Below are positions 32,524 through 41,059 of a stretch of DNA of 64,000 bases, piece by piece. The notes under the pieces are model-generated. The model was not told the DNA's origin. It saw nothing but the letters and a program-made list of their open reading frames with translations, and searched no databases. The stretch lies in assembly GCA_934668345.1 (NCBI GenBank), contig CAKUNE010000002.1, positions 124,001-188,000 of the forward strand. Reading direction: 5' to 3'. Numbering within the stretch: position 1 is the first letter of the stretch; each line of letters opens with the position of its first letter. The position numbers and the translations under genes are program-made. Source of the stretch: an uncultured Collinsella sp. (GTDB lineage: Bacteria; Actinomycetota; Coriobacteriia; Coriobacteriales; Coriobacteriaceae).

Positions 32524-33426
32524 ATGACCCTCCAGCAGCTTCGTTTTCTTATCGCCGTGGCAGAGTCCGGCTCAATCAACGCCGCAGCTCAGCGCCTCTA
32601 TACCGCTCAGTCCAACATCTCAAACGCCGTCAAAAGCCTAGAACAAGAGCTCCATCTGGAGATCTTTACGCGCTCCAGCCGCGGCGTCACGCTCACCAAC
32701 GACGGCACCGAGCTTTTGGGCTATGCGCGCCAGGTCGTAGAGCAGGCCGACATGCTCGAGGCACGCTACGAGGACGGTGGCACCCCGCAAGCCCGCCTCG
32801 CCATTTCCGCCCAGCACTACGCCTTTTCGGTCGAGGCCTTTGTCAACGTAGTCGAGCGCTGCCGCGACAGCAAGTTCGAGTTCATCATGCGCGAGACCAC
32901 CACATCGCAGATCATCGATGACGTCCGTGCGTTTCGCAGCGATATCGGCATTCTGTATCTGGATGACTTTAACGCCCGCGTTCTGCAGAAGGCCTTCGCC
33001 GATACCCGCGCAAGCTTCCATCCCCTATTCGACGCGACGGTCCACGTCTTCGTTAGCGAGCGCCACCCGCTCGCACGCCGCCCTCAGCTGTCCCTTGCCG
33101 ACCTCACGCCCTATACGCGCTACAGCTTTGAGCAGGGAACCTCAAACTCCTTCTATTACGCCGAGGAACCTTTTAGCTATATCCCTTGCGACCGCAACAT
33201 ACGAATCTCGGACCGCGGAACACTTACTAACTTACTTATCACGTCGAACGGTTACACCCTGTCGACCGGTGTCCTCTCCAATGAAATGCAATGGGGCATG
33301 GCATCGATCCCGCTAGCAGACGCCCCAACGATGCACGTTGGCTACATCATGCACGACGAGCGCAAGCCCTCTCCCCTCTTGCAGCAATACCTCGACGAGC
33401 TCAACCGCATCATCCATGCCAACTAA
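32524..33426 (+). CDS. LysR-family regulator divergent from sulfhydrylase gene
   Basis: 300 residues. It has an N-terminal winged helix-turn-helix (LRFLIAVAESGSINAAAQRL, QSNISNAVKSLEQELHLEIF, about 5-55) and a C-terminal periplasmic-binding-like effector domain (about 90-295). Divergence from the O-acetylhomoserine sulfhydrylase suggests that it controls sulfur amino acid synthesis like CmbR/MetR-type proteins (inference). ATG 32524 has GAAAGGA. It is monocistronic; rnhA follows after 99 bp. Confidence 0.88.
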   Translation: MTLQQLRFLIAVAESGSINAAAQRLYTAQSNISNAVKSLEQELHLEIFTRSSRGVTLTNDGTELLGYARQVVEQADMLEARYEDGGTPQARLAISAQHYAFSVEAFVNVVERCRDSKFEFIMRETTTSQIIDDVRAFRSDIGILYLDDFNARVLQKAFADTRASFHPLFDATVHVFVSERHPLARRPQLSLADLTPYTRYSFEQGTSNSFYYAEEPFSYIPCDRNIRISDRGTLTNLLITSNGYTLSTGVLSNEMQWGMASIPLADAPTMHVGYIMHDERKPSPLLQQYLDELNRIIHAN

Positions 33427-33525
33427 CAGTCGGAAGACGGGGTAGAAATCGTAGATTGCTAGCCCCCGACGGGCATGGCGCTACAATGGTCACTCACATG
33501 AAATGCACTCAACGAAAGGAAGCCC

Positions 33526-34011
33526 GTGAAGGTCATCATCTACACCGACGGCTCGGCCCGATCAAATCCGGGACGCGGCGGCTACGGCGCCGTGCTCAAA
33601 TACACCAACCCCGCCGGCAAGACCTTCACCTCCGAGCTTTCGCGCGGCTACGCCAAGACCACCAACAACCGCATGGAACTCATGGCGGTCATCGTGGCGC
33701 TCGAGGCGCTCAACCGCCCTTGCGAGGTCGAAGTCCATTCCGATTCGCAGTATGTCGTCAACGCCTTTAACAAGCACTGGATCGACGGCTGGAAAAAGCG
33801 CGGATGGAAAACCGCCAACAAGCAACCCGTCAAGAACCGCGACCTGTGGGAGCGCCTACTCACCGCCAAAAGCAAGCACAAGGTTGAGTTCATCTGGGTT
33901 AAGGGTCACGCCGGTCACGAGCTCAACGAGCGCTGTGATGAGCTCGCCACCACGGCGGCCGACGGCAGCAACCTCGATATCGACACCGGCTTTAACGAGA
34001 GCGACCTGTAA
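33526..34011 (+). CDS. rnhA: Ribonuclease HI
   Basis: Degrades the RNA strand of RNA-DNA hybrids at R-loops and Okazaki primers. The 161 residues carry all catalytic positions: Asp8 in [11 protein letters not shown], Glu51 in NNRMELMA, Asp73 in VHSDSQYV and Asp in NERCDELA, with His in VKGHAGHE. A basic protrusion [20 protein letters not shown] corresponds to the E. coli handle loop. The start is GTG 33526 with GAAAGGA upstream. Confidence 0.95.
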   Translation: MKVIIYTDGSARSNPGRGGYGAVLKYTNPAGKTFTSELSRGYAKTTNNRMELMAVIVALEALNRPCEVEVHSDSQYVVNAFNKHWIDGWKKRGWKTANKQPVKNRDLWERLLTAKSKHKVEFIWVKGHAGHELNERCDELATTAADGSNLDIDTGFNESDL

Positions 34012-34084
34012 TAGCGTTTTCGCGCAGCTTTATATCCCCACGCGCTACACTCATCCTGTAGACCAAACAACACAAGGGAGACGT

Positions 34085-35191
34085 ATGCTGCGCATCGCGA
34101 CCATCGGTACATCCATGATCACCGACGACTTTATCCAAGTCGTCAACGCCAACGACCAAGCCGCGTTTGTGGGCACGCTCTCGCGCGATGCCGAGCGCGG
34201 CGCCGCCTTTACCGCCGAACACGGCGGCGAGCGTAACTTCACCGCACTTGACGAGCTTGCGTCCGCCGACGACGTCGACGCCGTCTACATCGGCAGCCCC
34301 AATGCGCTTCACTACGAGCAGGCCCTTGTCTGCATCGCCGGTGGCAAGCACGTCATCGTCGAGAAGCCCTTCTGCGCCACCGAAGCGCAGGCGCTGGAAG
34401 TCTTCCGCGCTGCCGAGGCAGCAGGTGTCGTGGCCCTCGAGGCCATGCGTCCCCTCCACGACCCCGCCTTCCACGCCATCGAGGACGCCCTGGGCGAGAT
34501 CGCCCCCATCCGCCGCGCCTCATTACGCTTTGGCAAATATTCCTCGCGCTACAACGAGATTCTCGCGGGACGCGCCACCAATATCTTCGACTGCAATATG
34601 GCATCGGGTTCCCTCATGGACATTGGCGTCTACACCGTCGAGCCCATGGTCGAGATTTTCGGCATGCCCTCCGGCCTTACGAGCATGGCTACTCTGCTCG
34701 ACCCCGCCACGCGACAGCTCACGCACGGCCCCATCGACGGCTGCGGTTCCATCCTCGCCAGCTACGGCGGTGGCCGTATCTCCGTCGAGCTCGCGCACTC
34801 CAAAATAACGAATGACCTGCTACCCTCGCAGATCGAAGGCGAGCGTGGCACTATCCAGATCGACCATCTGTCCACGCCCCGCAATGTCCGCATCGACTAT
34901 CGCGGCGATGTCGTACGCGGCTCGGCGACCGAGGCGCCGCGCGAACAGGGCGACAACGGCCGCGTGCTCGACCTGCCCAAATCGAGCAACACTATGGAAT
35001 ACGAACTCACAGACTTTATCACCGCCATCGGCGGCATCGATAACGTTAAGGAAGAGATTTGGGAGACCCCGGCGGGACGCCACGAGCTTGGCCACTACCG
35101 CGATGTCACGCTCGTCTCGCTGCGCATCATGGATGCCGTGCGCCAGCAGGCCGGCATAACCTTCCCGGCCGACGCAGGCAAGCAGGCATAG
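34085..35191 (+). CDS. Gfo/Idh/MocA-family oxidoreductase
   Basis: 368 residues. It has an N-terminal Rossmann fold (LRIATIGTSMITDDFIQ), the EKP motif in VIVEKPFCATEAQALEV (about 89-105) and a C-terminal sheet domain with MDIGVYTVEPMVEIFG. It is a dinucleotide-dependent dehydrogenase of unknown substrate. ATG 34085 has AAGGGAG. The acylphosphatase gene begins 2 bp after the stop codon, so both are one operon. It is a different subfamily from the oxidoreductase at 25080. Confidence 0.87.
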   Translation: MLRIATIGTSMITDDFIQVVNANDQAAFVGTLSRDAERGAAFTAEHGGERNFTALDELASADDVDAVYIGSPNALHYEQALVCIAGGKHVIVEKPFCATEAQALEVFRAAEAAGVVALEAMRPLHDPAFHAIEDALGEIAPIRRASLRFGKYSSRYNEILAGRATNIFDCNMASGSLMDIGVYTVEPMVEIFGMPSGLTSMATLLDPATRQLTHGPIDGCGSILASYGGGRISVELAHSKITNDLLPSQIEGERGTIQIDHLSTPRNVRIDYRGDVVRGSATEAPREQGDNGRVLDLPKSSNTMEYELTDFITAIGGIDNVKEEIWETPAGRHELGHYRDVTLVSLRIMDAVRQQAGITFPADAGKQA

Positions 35192-35193
35192 CG

Positions 35194-35604
35194 ATGGGCC
35201 TCTTCGATACGTTCTTCTCCAGCGTCACCGGCGGCAGTCGAGAGCCTCAAAAACCATCAAACGTCGAGCTCGAACTGCGCCGCAGGCTTACTGTGCTCGC
35301 AAGCGACGAGGCCACTCAAGACACTCCCCTGCGCTTTTTCCTGCGCTGGGCGGGGCAAGTCCAGGGCGTCGGTTTTCGCTTTACCAACACCAACCTCGCG
35401 CAGGCACGCGCACTCACCGGCTGGGTGCGTAACATGGAAGACGGTTCAGTCGAGATGGAGATACAGGGAGCTCCGGCAAACATCCTATCTCATCTCGAGG
35501 CGCTTCACGCCTCCTACGAGCGCATGGGAACGCGCTTTCGCCTCGTAGAAGCCCAGGCCCAAGCCCCACTTGCCAATGAAGACGGTTTCATTCCTCGTTA
35601 TTAG
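35194..35604 (+). CDS. acyP: Acylphosphatase
   Basis: 136 residues: a 45-residue N-terminal extension followed by an acylphosphatase domain with GQVQGVGFRFTNTNLAQ (Arg binds phosphate) and GWVRNMEDGSVEMEIQG (catalytic Asn). It hydrolyses acyl phosphates such as acetyl phosphate or 1,3-bisphosphoglycerate. Stand-alone acylphosphatases are about 90 residues; the extension (charged, probably helical) has no match I know. ATG 35194 follows the previous stop by 2 bp without a clear ribosome-binding site, so translation is likely coupled. Confidence 0.88.
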   Translation: MGLFDTFFSSVTGGSREPQKPSNVELELRRRLTVLASDEATQDTPLRFFLRWAGQVQGVGFRFTNTNLAQARALTGWVRNMEDGSVEMEIQGAPANILSHLEALHASYERMGTRFRLVEAQAQAPLANEDGFIPRY

Positions 35605-35633
35605 TATTGTGTGCTAAATACGGTATCATTTAC

Positions 35634-35649
35634 CTACAACCGTTTGTAG
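35634..35649. promoter_or_regulatory. Palindrome before the Fur-family gene
   Basis: CTACAA-CCGT-TTGTAG, 16 bp upstream of the ATG, in the probable leader. It suggests autoregulation by the Fur-type protein, although it does not match the classic Fur or PerR boxes. Confidence 0.4.
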
Positions 35650-35665
35650 AAAAGAGGCGAGGCGC

Positions 35666-36046
35666 ATGGCGGTGCAAAGAAGGAATACCAGGCAGCGAAA
35701 GCTGGTTCTTGACGCCGTGCGCCAAAGCTACAACCATCCCACCGCCGACGAAATCTACAACGTCGTGCGCGCACAGGATGACAAAATCAGCCGCGGTACG
35801 GTCTACCGCAATCTCAATCTCTTGGCCGACGCCGGCGAGATCCTCTCCATCAAGACGCCGGGCGGCAGCCGCTTCGATCGCACGATCGAGCCGCATGCGC
35901 ATATCATCTGCACCTCATGCAGCCGCGTCATCGACGTACCGCTCCCCTTCGATGCCCAGCTCGACGCCAAGGCGTCCGAGCAAATCGGCTGGCACGTCAC
36001 GTCGCACTACACCATCTTCGAGGGTCTCTGCCCCGACTGCCGGTAG
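35666..36046 (+). CDS. Fur-family metalloregulator (PerR/Zur-like)
   Basis: 126-residue regulator. The winged helix (TRQRKLVLDAVRQSYNHPTA, SRGTVYRNLNLLADAGEI) is followed by the metal/dimerisation half with HAHIICTSCSRVIDV and CPDC (two CxxC pairs for the structural Zn). The regulatory-metal residues His/Asp around RFDRTIEPHAH are in PerR-like positions. It is short at the C-terminus (Fur about 140). Iron, zinc or peroxide sensing cannot be separated on sequence. ATG 35666 has GAGG. It stands alone, with a palindrome in front. Confidence 0.88.
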   Translation: MAVQRRNTRQRKLVLDAVRQSYNHPTADEIYNVVRAQDDKISRGTVYRNLNLLADAGEILSIKTPGGSRFDRTIEPHAHIICTSCSRVIDVPLPFDAQLDAKASEQIGWHVTSHYTIFEGLCPDCR

Positions 36047-36061
36047 ATGTTTGGGACATGC

Positions 36062-36859
36062 CTACTCAGCAAGTAGACGACGCAGCTCCTCTTCGACCGT
36101 GCGCACGTAGCGGACACGGTCATTGACACCGCGCATGCTGGGATTGCAGCTCTCCATCAGATAGGGATGGCCCACCACGTTGAGCATGTCGCGATCGTTT
36201 TCGTTATCGCCAAACGCCATCATTTCGTTAGGTGAGATCCCCAGCGCACAACCATAATCGGCAAGCGCGGACCCCTTGCCCGAATCAAAGCCGATAAAGT
36301 CGGTCCATTCGGTTCCCGACGTCATCACGTCAACACGGTCGCTAAAGAGGCGCTCGAAATACTCCAGGGCCGCCGGCTGATCCACCTCAGGCGTCTGGAA
36401 GGCAATCTTAATGACGTCCTCGTCGATGTCCTCGGGGCGGTCGACCACCGCCACATCGCAGTGGACCTCATAGCGCAGGTGGTCAACAAACGCATCGTTG
36501 CCGCTCATGGTGTAGAGGTGTCCCTCACACGAAAGGGTCACGTCGGCATGGGGATACGCAACCACGGCATTCGCGATATCCATAGCAAGGCTACGCTCCA
36601 TGGAACGCTTGACAACGGCACGTCCCTCGCTCATCACCAGGGCTCCGTTTTCGCATACATAGGCGAGCTCATCGGCCACCGGGGCAAACAGATAGCGCAA
36701 ACTCGCATATTGACGGCCGCTCGCCGGCATAAACACGATACCGTGACGATGCAGCTCATCGATGAGCTCAAAGGCCTCGGAACGCGGCTCGCGCTCCCCC
36801 GGATGCAGCAACGTGCCGTCCAAATCGCATGCAATCAGCTTGATTCCCTCAAGACCCAT
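36062..36859 (-). CDS. Cof-type HAD-IIB hydrolase
   Basis: 265-residue phosphatase. Motif I is CDLDGTLLHPGE (about 9-20), motif II MPASGRQYAS, the Lys of motif III is in GFDSGKGSALADY, and motif IV is FGDNENDRDMLNVVG, with the HAD-IIB cap between. It probably dephosphorylates sugar phosphates; the target is unknown. ATG 36859 follows GGGGGAAA; the frame to 36919 has no better start. It converges with the Fur-family gene, 15 bp apart. Confidence 0.87.
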   Translation of the reverse strand: MGLEGIKLIACDLDGTLLHPGEREPRSEAFELIDELHRHGIVFMPASGRQYASLRYLFAPVADELAYVCENGALVMSEGRAVVKRSMERSLAMDIANAVVAYPHADVTLSCEGHLYTMSGNDAFVDHLRYEVHCDVAVVDRPEDIDEDVIKIAFQTPEVDQPAALEYFERLFSDRVDVMTSGTEWTDFIGFDSGKGSALADYGCALGISPNEMMAFGDNENDRDMLNVVGHPYLMESCNPSMRGVNDRVRYVRTVEEELRRLLAE

Positions 36860-36942
36860 ATGCTTTCCCCCACAGCATCTCATCAACAGAAAGACGGACT
36901 TTGAATAGTTGCCTCTCAAAGTCCGTCTTACTTATACGCACG

Positions 36943-37521
36943 TTAACCGCGCGCCTTCTTTACGATCGTAAAGTCTGGAGCCATACTCACAACGGCATCC
37001 GCCGCACACGACGCAAAGCGCCGGTCCGCATCGAGTTCACGGGTAACCGTCGAGAGTCGAACGCCCTCGACGCCCCGGAGCATGCGGCCCAAAACAGGCT
37101 GCACCGGTGTATACATGCGCACGGTATGCTCGTCCGAATCGCCTCGGAAAAGCGGCGCATGCATATTGCCGATCTCCCAGCACGCATGCGCGAGCGCAAT
37201 CGGGTCCATGCGGTCAACTTCGACCAAATAAACCTCGGCGCTGCGCAGGCGCACGACAACCGCCACGGGCACCACGCCCGAACGGTCGACGGCGAGCACG
37301 TCGCCGTCGACAAGACGACCGCCGTCGGCAGTATCCAGCCGAACATCGACCGTGCGCCCCAGCTCCGTCACGCCCACAAACGCGCATACATCAGCCTGGT
37401 CCCAATCGAGCAGCAGCTCGTCAACTTCAAAGACACCGCCCAGCTCCCGGCGAAGCAGGAGTTCATAGGACGGATCGTTGAGATTTCCCAAGCATGTCGT
37501 CGAAACCAAGCGTTCAGGCAT
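36943..37521 (-). CDS. UreE-like nickel-metallochaperone-type protein
   Basis: 192 residues. The C-terminal half contains ALAHACWEIGNMHAPLF and VLGRMLRGVEGVRLSTVTREL, matching the UreE C-terminal domain pattern (AxxLGNRHxPL; LxxMLxxLG). The N-terminal half is a beta domain with alternating Val (DVLAVDRSGVVPVAVVVRL). The His-rich tail of some UreEs is absent. No urease genes are in the window. It begins 3 bp after the stop of the SlyD-like gene; both protein types handle nickel, so a shared role in nickel enzyme maturation (for example hydrogenase) is an attractive inference. ATG 37521 with GAGGG. Confidence 0.6.
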   Translation of the reverse strand: MPERLVSTTCLGNLNDPSYELLLRRELGGVFEVDELLLDWDQADVCAFVGVTELGRTVDVRLDTADGGRLVDGDVLAVDRSGVVPVAVVVRLRSAEVYLVEVDRMDPIALAHACWEIGNMHAPLFRGDSDEHTVRMYTPVQPVLGRMLRGVEGVRLSTVTRELDADRRFASCAADAVVSMAPDFTIVKKARG

Positions 37522-37524
37522 ACT

Positions 37525-37953
37525 CTAGCCCTCGACCTCGACGAGCTCGATATCAAAGTTGAGGTCCTTGCCGGCCAACTCGTGGTTGGCGTCGAGCGTC
37601 ACGGCCTCGGGCGTTACGTCGATGACCACGGCGGGGACGGGCATACCGCTCGGCGTGGACAGGAAAAGCTTCATGCCCTTCTCGATCTGCTCGATGTTGG
37701 GAACCTGTTCGGCCGGGAAGGTAATAACCATCTCGGGATTGTGCTCGCCGTAGGCATCGGCAGCAGGAATGTGCACGGTCTTCTTCTCGCCCACCTGCAT
37801 GTCGACAACAGCGGCGTCGAAGCCCTTGATCATCTGGCCGGCGCCACAGGTGAACTCCAGCGGCTCGCCGCGATCGTAGGAGCTATCGAACTGCGTGCCG
37901 TCGTCGAGCGTGCCACGATAATGGGTCTTGACCTTCTTGCCCTGGTTGGACAT
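37525..37953 (-). CDS. FKBP-type peptidyl-prolyl isomerase, SlyD-like
   Basis: 142 residues. The FKBP domain is split by an insert-in-flap domain (about 65-120), as in SlyD: HYRGTLDDGTQFDSSYDRGE and GAGQMIKGFDAAVVDMQVGE, then the IF domain (EMVITFPAEQVPNIEQIEKG), and the return strand NHELAGKDLNFDIELVEV. The metal-binding His/Cys-rich C-terminal tail of E. coli SlyD is missing. It acts as chaperone/prolyl isomerase in the cytosol. ATG 37953 has GGAGG. It is followed directly by the UreE-like gene. Confidence 0.9.
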   Translation of the reverse strand: MSNQGKKVKTHYRGTLDDGTQFDSSYDRGEPLEFTCGAGQMIKGFDAAVVDMQVGEKKTVHIPAADAYGEHNPEMVITFPAEQVPNIEQIEKGMKLFLSTPSGMPVPAVVIDVTPEAVTLDANHELAGKDLNFDIELVEVEG

Positions 37954-38074
37954 GGAAACCTCCGTATATAAGGGCGGCGCACAACGCAAGCCGCCGTGAA
38001 CATATGGCGCTAACTATACCCTAGTCATACAATTCAAAGACAGTTTGCAAAGAAACGCTGCAACCGGAGGAACT

Positions 38075-39088
38075 ATGGCATATCCCGTATTTGACCTACA
38101 CTGTGACACCGCCGACCGCATCGGCTGGGCCACGCTCGATCTCGACCTGCGCTTTACCGCCGGCACCGACGGTTATTTCCCCGGCGACGAAACGCATCCG
38201 CAAGATTTCGACCTCATCGAGGGCAACGCCTGCGCCATCTCGCTCGCAAAGATCGGCAAAACTCCGTGGGCACAGTGCTTCGCCACGTTTGTCCCCGACG
38301 AGATTCCCACCGCCCACGCCGCGCGCTTCCAGGCGCAGATCATGGCGCATATGAGCGGCCAGGCAATGCTCAACCACGACCGCATGGTCAACGTGCGCAG
38401 CGCCGCAGACATTCGCCCCGCGCTCAAGGACGGCAAGGTCGCTTGCATCCACACCATCGAAAACGCCACGTTCTTTGCCGAGGACCCCGCGCTGATCGAG
38501 GTACTCAAGAGCCTGGGCGTGCTCATGTCATCACTCAGCTGGAATGCGCAGGGGCCGCTCGCGAGCGGCCACGACACCCACGCCGGCCTCACCGCCGCCG
38601 GCATCGAGGCCCTTACGCAGATGGAGCACGCCGGCATGGTGCTCGACGTCTCCCACCTCAACGATGAGTGCTTTGACGAGGTTGTCGCCCACGCCACGCG
38701 CCCCTTCGTCGCCAGCCACTCCAACTCCCGCGCGGTTTGCGGCGTCAAGCGCAACCTCACCGACGACCAGTTCCGCACCATTCGCGACATGGGCGGTATC
38801 GTCGGCCTCAACTACTGCAGCGAGTTCCTTTCCAACGACGCAACCGACGAGACCGCCGCAGACGTCACCTTCGACCAGCTAGCGGCACATATCGAGCACT
38901 GGCTCGACCTGGGCGGCGAGGACGTCATCGCACTCGGTGGCGACTGGGACGGTGCCACGGTGCCCGCTTTCCTCTCCGATGCCAGCAAGATGCCCGAATT
39001 CCAGAACATGCTCTCCAAGCACTTTGGCAAGACCGTGATGCAAAAGCTCTGCAGCGATAATGCCCTTGCCTTCTTCGAGCGCTATTAA
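38075..39088 (+). CDS. Membrane dipeptidase (peptidase M19)
   Basis: 337-residue Zn dipeptidase of the renal dipeptidase family. The metal ligands are in FDLHCDTADR (His/Asp near residues 7-9), the bridging Glu in CIHTIENATFF (about 130), His in VLDVSHLNDECF and His in FVASHSNSRAVCG, then Asp in ALGGDWDGA. It hydrolyses dipeptides, including D-amino acid types. There is no signal peptide, so it is cytosolic and could process peptides brought in by the Opp system. ATG 38075 has CGGAGGA. A perfect 13-bp hairpin follows at 39104. Confidence 0.92.
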   Translation: MAYPVFDLHCDTADRIGWATLDLDLRFTAGTDGYFPGDETHPQDFDLIEGNACAISLAKIGKTPWAQCFATFVPDEIPTAHAARFQAQIMAHMSGQAMLNHDRMVNVRSAADIRPALKDGKVACIHTIENATFFAEDPALIEVLKSLGVLMSSLSWNAQGPLASGHDTHAGLTAAGIEALTQMEHAGMVLDVSHLNDECFDEVVAHATRPFVASHSNSRAVCGVKRNLTDDQFRTIRDMGGIVGLNYCSEFLSNDATDETAADVTFDQLAAHIEHWLDLGGEDVIALGGDWDGATVPAFLSDASKMPEFQNMLSKHFGKTVMQKLCSDNALAFFERY

Positions 39089-39103
39089 TTTCGCATCCCT
39101 TGA

Positions 39104-39141
39104 GCGGGTCGGCATGCCGAGCAATCGACATGCCGACCCGC
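39104..39141. terminator. Hairpin between dipeptidase and DUF45 genes
   Basis: GCGGGTCGGCATG (39104-39116) and its exact complement (39129-39141) form a 13-bp stem. C-rich sequence rather than T-run follows, so termination is uncertain. It lies 10 nt before the ribosome-binding site of the next gene. Confidence 0.55.
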
Positions 39142-39163
39142 CCCCCAATCTGAAGGATAACTT

Positions 39164-39940
39164 TTGACGCAGCAATTCACGATTTCCGTACCCCGACCGG
39201 ATGGGATGCCCATCCCCGTCGTCGTTACCAAAAAGTGCGTCAAGAACTTCAACCTACGCGTCACTTCGAGCGGTGAGGTCCACGCCAGCGCACCGCTCGG
39301 AGCCACCCGCGAGCGTATCGAAGCGTTTGTGAAGCGCAACAGCGCCTGGATTATCAGTCGACTTGCCCAGCGCGAGCAGCGTCAGGCGACGGCACGAGAG
39401 CCGCTCAGCCCCTCGTCCATCATTGCACTTTGGGGCAAGCCCATCACGGTACAGGATGCACTCGATCACAACTTTGCATCACCCGCACCGCGACCCAAAC
39501 AGGCCACCTTCGCAAGTTTTATGGGTACCGATGAATCGGACGAAGGCCCACAGGCCAAGCGGCACGCAATCCTCGACGGCCTAACGTCCGATGAGCTCCA
39601 AGCCCGTATCGACCAGCTCTATGCAACCGAGGTCACCACGGCGCTGTACGATATGGTGCACGCGTACGAAATCGCAATGGGCGTCACCGTGGCCCGCGTC
39701 TCCGTGCGCAGCATGAAAACGCGCTGGGGATCATGCACGCCCAAGACCGGCGCCATTCGCATCGCACGCGAACTTGCCGCCTATCCCATCGAATGCCTCG
39801 ACATGGTTGTCGCCCACGAGCTCGTCCACTTGCTCGAGCCAAGCCACAATCAGCGATTCCACGCCCTGCTCGACACGTACTGTCCCAACAATAAAGCTCT
39901 GTCGCAGCGGCTCAAGCAGCCACCCCTCAACAAGCTCTAG
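39164..39940 (+). CDS. DUF45 / YgjP-like zinc metallopeptidase
   Basis: 258 residues with the DUF45 order: an N-terminal basic beta segment (CVKNFNLRVTSSGEVHASAP), KTRWGSCTPKTGAIRIA, and the zinc site VVAHELVHLLEPSHNQRFHALL (HExxH-like HELVH plus a downstream His). About 60 residues between are variable and charged. The start is TTG 39164, placed by GAAGGA 6 nt upstream. Its physiological substrate is unknown; relatives are SprT/YgjP-type peptidases sometimes tied to restriction systems, of which none is here. Confidence 0.82.
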   Translation: MTQQFTISVPRPDGMPIPVVVTKKCVKNFNLRVTSSGEVHASAPLGATRERIEAFVKRNSAWIISRLAQREQRQATAREPLSPSSIIALWGKPITVQDALDHNFASPAPRPKQATFASFMGTDESDEGPQAKRHAILDGLTSDELQARIDQLYATEVTTALYDMVHAYEIAMGVTVARVSVRSMKTRWGSCTPKTGAIRIARELAAYPIECLDMVVAHELVHLLEPSHNQRFHALLDTYCPNNKALSQRLKQPPLNKL

Positions 39941-39946
39941 CGTCGA

Positions 39947-40432
39947 CTAGCGCACGCGCTCGATCTCGACGCCGCAGCTTGCCAGAGGCAGGCCAACAGG
40001 AGCCCACGGCTTATCGAGCTTTATGCGCACACCAAGCAGCGAGGGATAACGGCGCAGCAGCATCTGGGCTGTCCCCTCGGCTGCCGCCTCGATGAGCTTA
40101 AACGTATGCTCGCGCAGATAGCCATCGACATCGTGGCACACCGAGCCGTAGTCAATCGAGGCATCCAGGTTATCGTGCTCCCCCGCCGCGCGCAGGTCGG
40201 CATAGAGCACCAGAGAAACGATGAACTTCTGACCCAGCGCATTCTCCTCGGGATACACGCCATGGTTGGCAAAAACCTCAAGGCCGTCAATGACAATGCG
40301 ATCGGCATGGCGCAGATCGTCATAGCTCACGTGGGGCACCGCCGTTGCGGTGGATATTTCGCCCCTTCCACGGCGGGCGAGCTCGGCGCCTTCAGTCTTG
40401 GTTGCATTCTCGGGCAGTTTCTTGTTACTCAT
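39947..40432 (-). CDS. folB: Dihydroneopterin aldolase
   Basis: Folate pathway enzyme that converts 7,8-dihydroneopterin to 6-hydroxymethyl-dihydropterin. 161 residues: a 42-residue extension and then the FolB domain (DRIVIDGLEVFANHGVYPEE with the catalytic Glu, DYGSVCHDVDGYLREHTFKL, LIEAAAEGTAQMLL, KLDKPWAP with the Lys). It is last of a folE-HD-folB cluster. ATG 40432 follows GAAGGAGA. folK and folP are not in the window. The N-terminal extension is not usual for FolB (about 120 residues). Confidence 0.9.
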   Translation of the reverse strand: MSNKKLPENATKTEGAELARRGRGEISTATAVPHVSYDDLRHADRIVIDGLEVFANHGVYPEENALGQKFIVSLVLYADLRAAGEHDNLDASIDYGSVCHDVDGYLREHTFKLIEAAAEGTAQMLLRRYPSLLGVRIKLDKPWAPVGLPLASCGVEIERVR

Positions 40433-40475
40433 CGCGATCGTCTCCTTCGTTTAGAACCCCGACCGCGCAAACTAA

Positions 40476-41057
40476 CTACACGCGAATCGACAGGTTCTTT
40501 TTATCATCGCTCCAGTTGCAAGCATTGCGCGCGGGGCATGCAAAGCAGGCGCGCGACGCTTTGTCGGCTGCATAGAGCAGACGCTCGAGCGGTTGGCTGT
40601 TCACGCGCAGCTTTCGATGGCCCAGAATGGCCGTCTTAATGGCCGCGGCATCGGCCGGCTCAAACGCCACGTCATCGGGCATACCGCCGAGAATCGCATC
40701 AGCGACGCGTTCGCTTGCAACATCATGGGATATACCCGATTCATACTGTTCATCTTTGCCGATATCGTGAAGAAGTGCCGTGGCGTAGATGACCTCGCGG
40801 TCAAATTCGAGCTGTTCCTCGAGATTCTTGATCCACATAATGCGAGCGACATCGAGCAGATGGTCAATACCGTGGCGGCAGAAGATGCGCCCCGATTCCA
40901 ACTGTGCAATGTTGCCCAGGTGCCGCCGGAACAGCCCGTTGGCACAAATGTAATCAATGCGAGGCATGGCGCCAAAGGGGGTCAGGCCCGAAGCCATAAA
41001 GCCGCGACGCGACGTCCCCTCATCGGTCTTCGATGTAAAGTCGTTGACGACTCTCAT
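40476..41057 (-). CDS. HD-domain phosphohydrolase
   Basis: 193 residues with an HD metal site: His in GIDHLLDVARIMW, HD pair in ATALLHDIGKDEQYE and a distal Asp in LLYAADKASR. A C-terminal Cys cluster (ACFACPARNACNW) may bind Zn or an Fe-S cluster. HD proteins hydrolyse nucleotides or phosphodiesters. Between folE and folB it might remove phosphate from dihydroneopterin triphosphate, a step whose enzyme is often missing (inference from position only). ATG 41057 lies 2 bp after the folE stop without its own strong ribosome-binding site. Confidence 0.78.
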   Translation of the reverse strand: MRVVNDFTSKTDEGTSRRGFMASGLTPFGAMPRIDYICANGLFRRHLGNIAQLESGRIFCRHGIDHLLDVARIMWIKNLEEQLEFDREVIYATALLHDIGKDEQYESGISHDVASERVADAILGGMPDDVAFEPADAAAIKTAILGHRKLRVNSQPLERLLYAADKASRACFACPARNACNWSDDKKNLSIRV

Positions 41058-41059
41058 GG

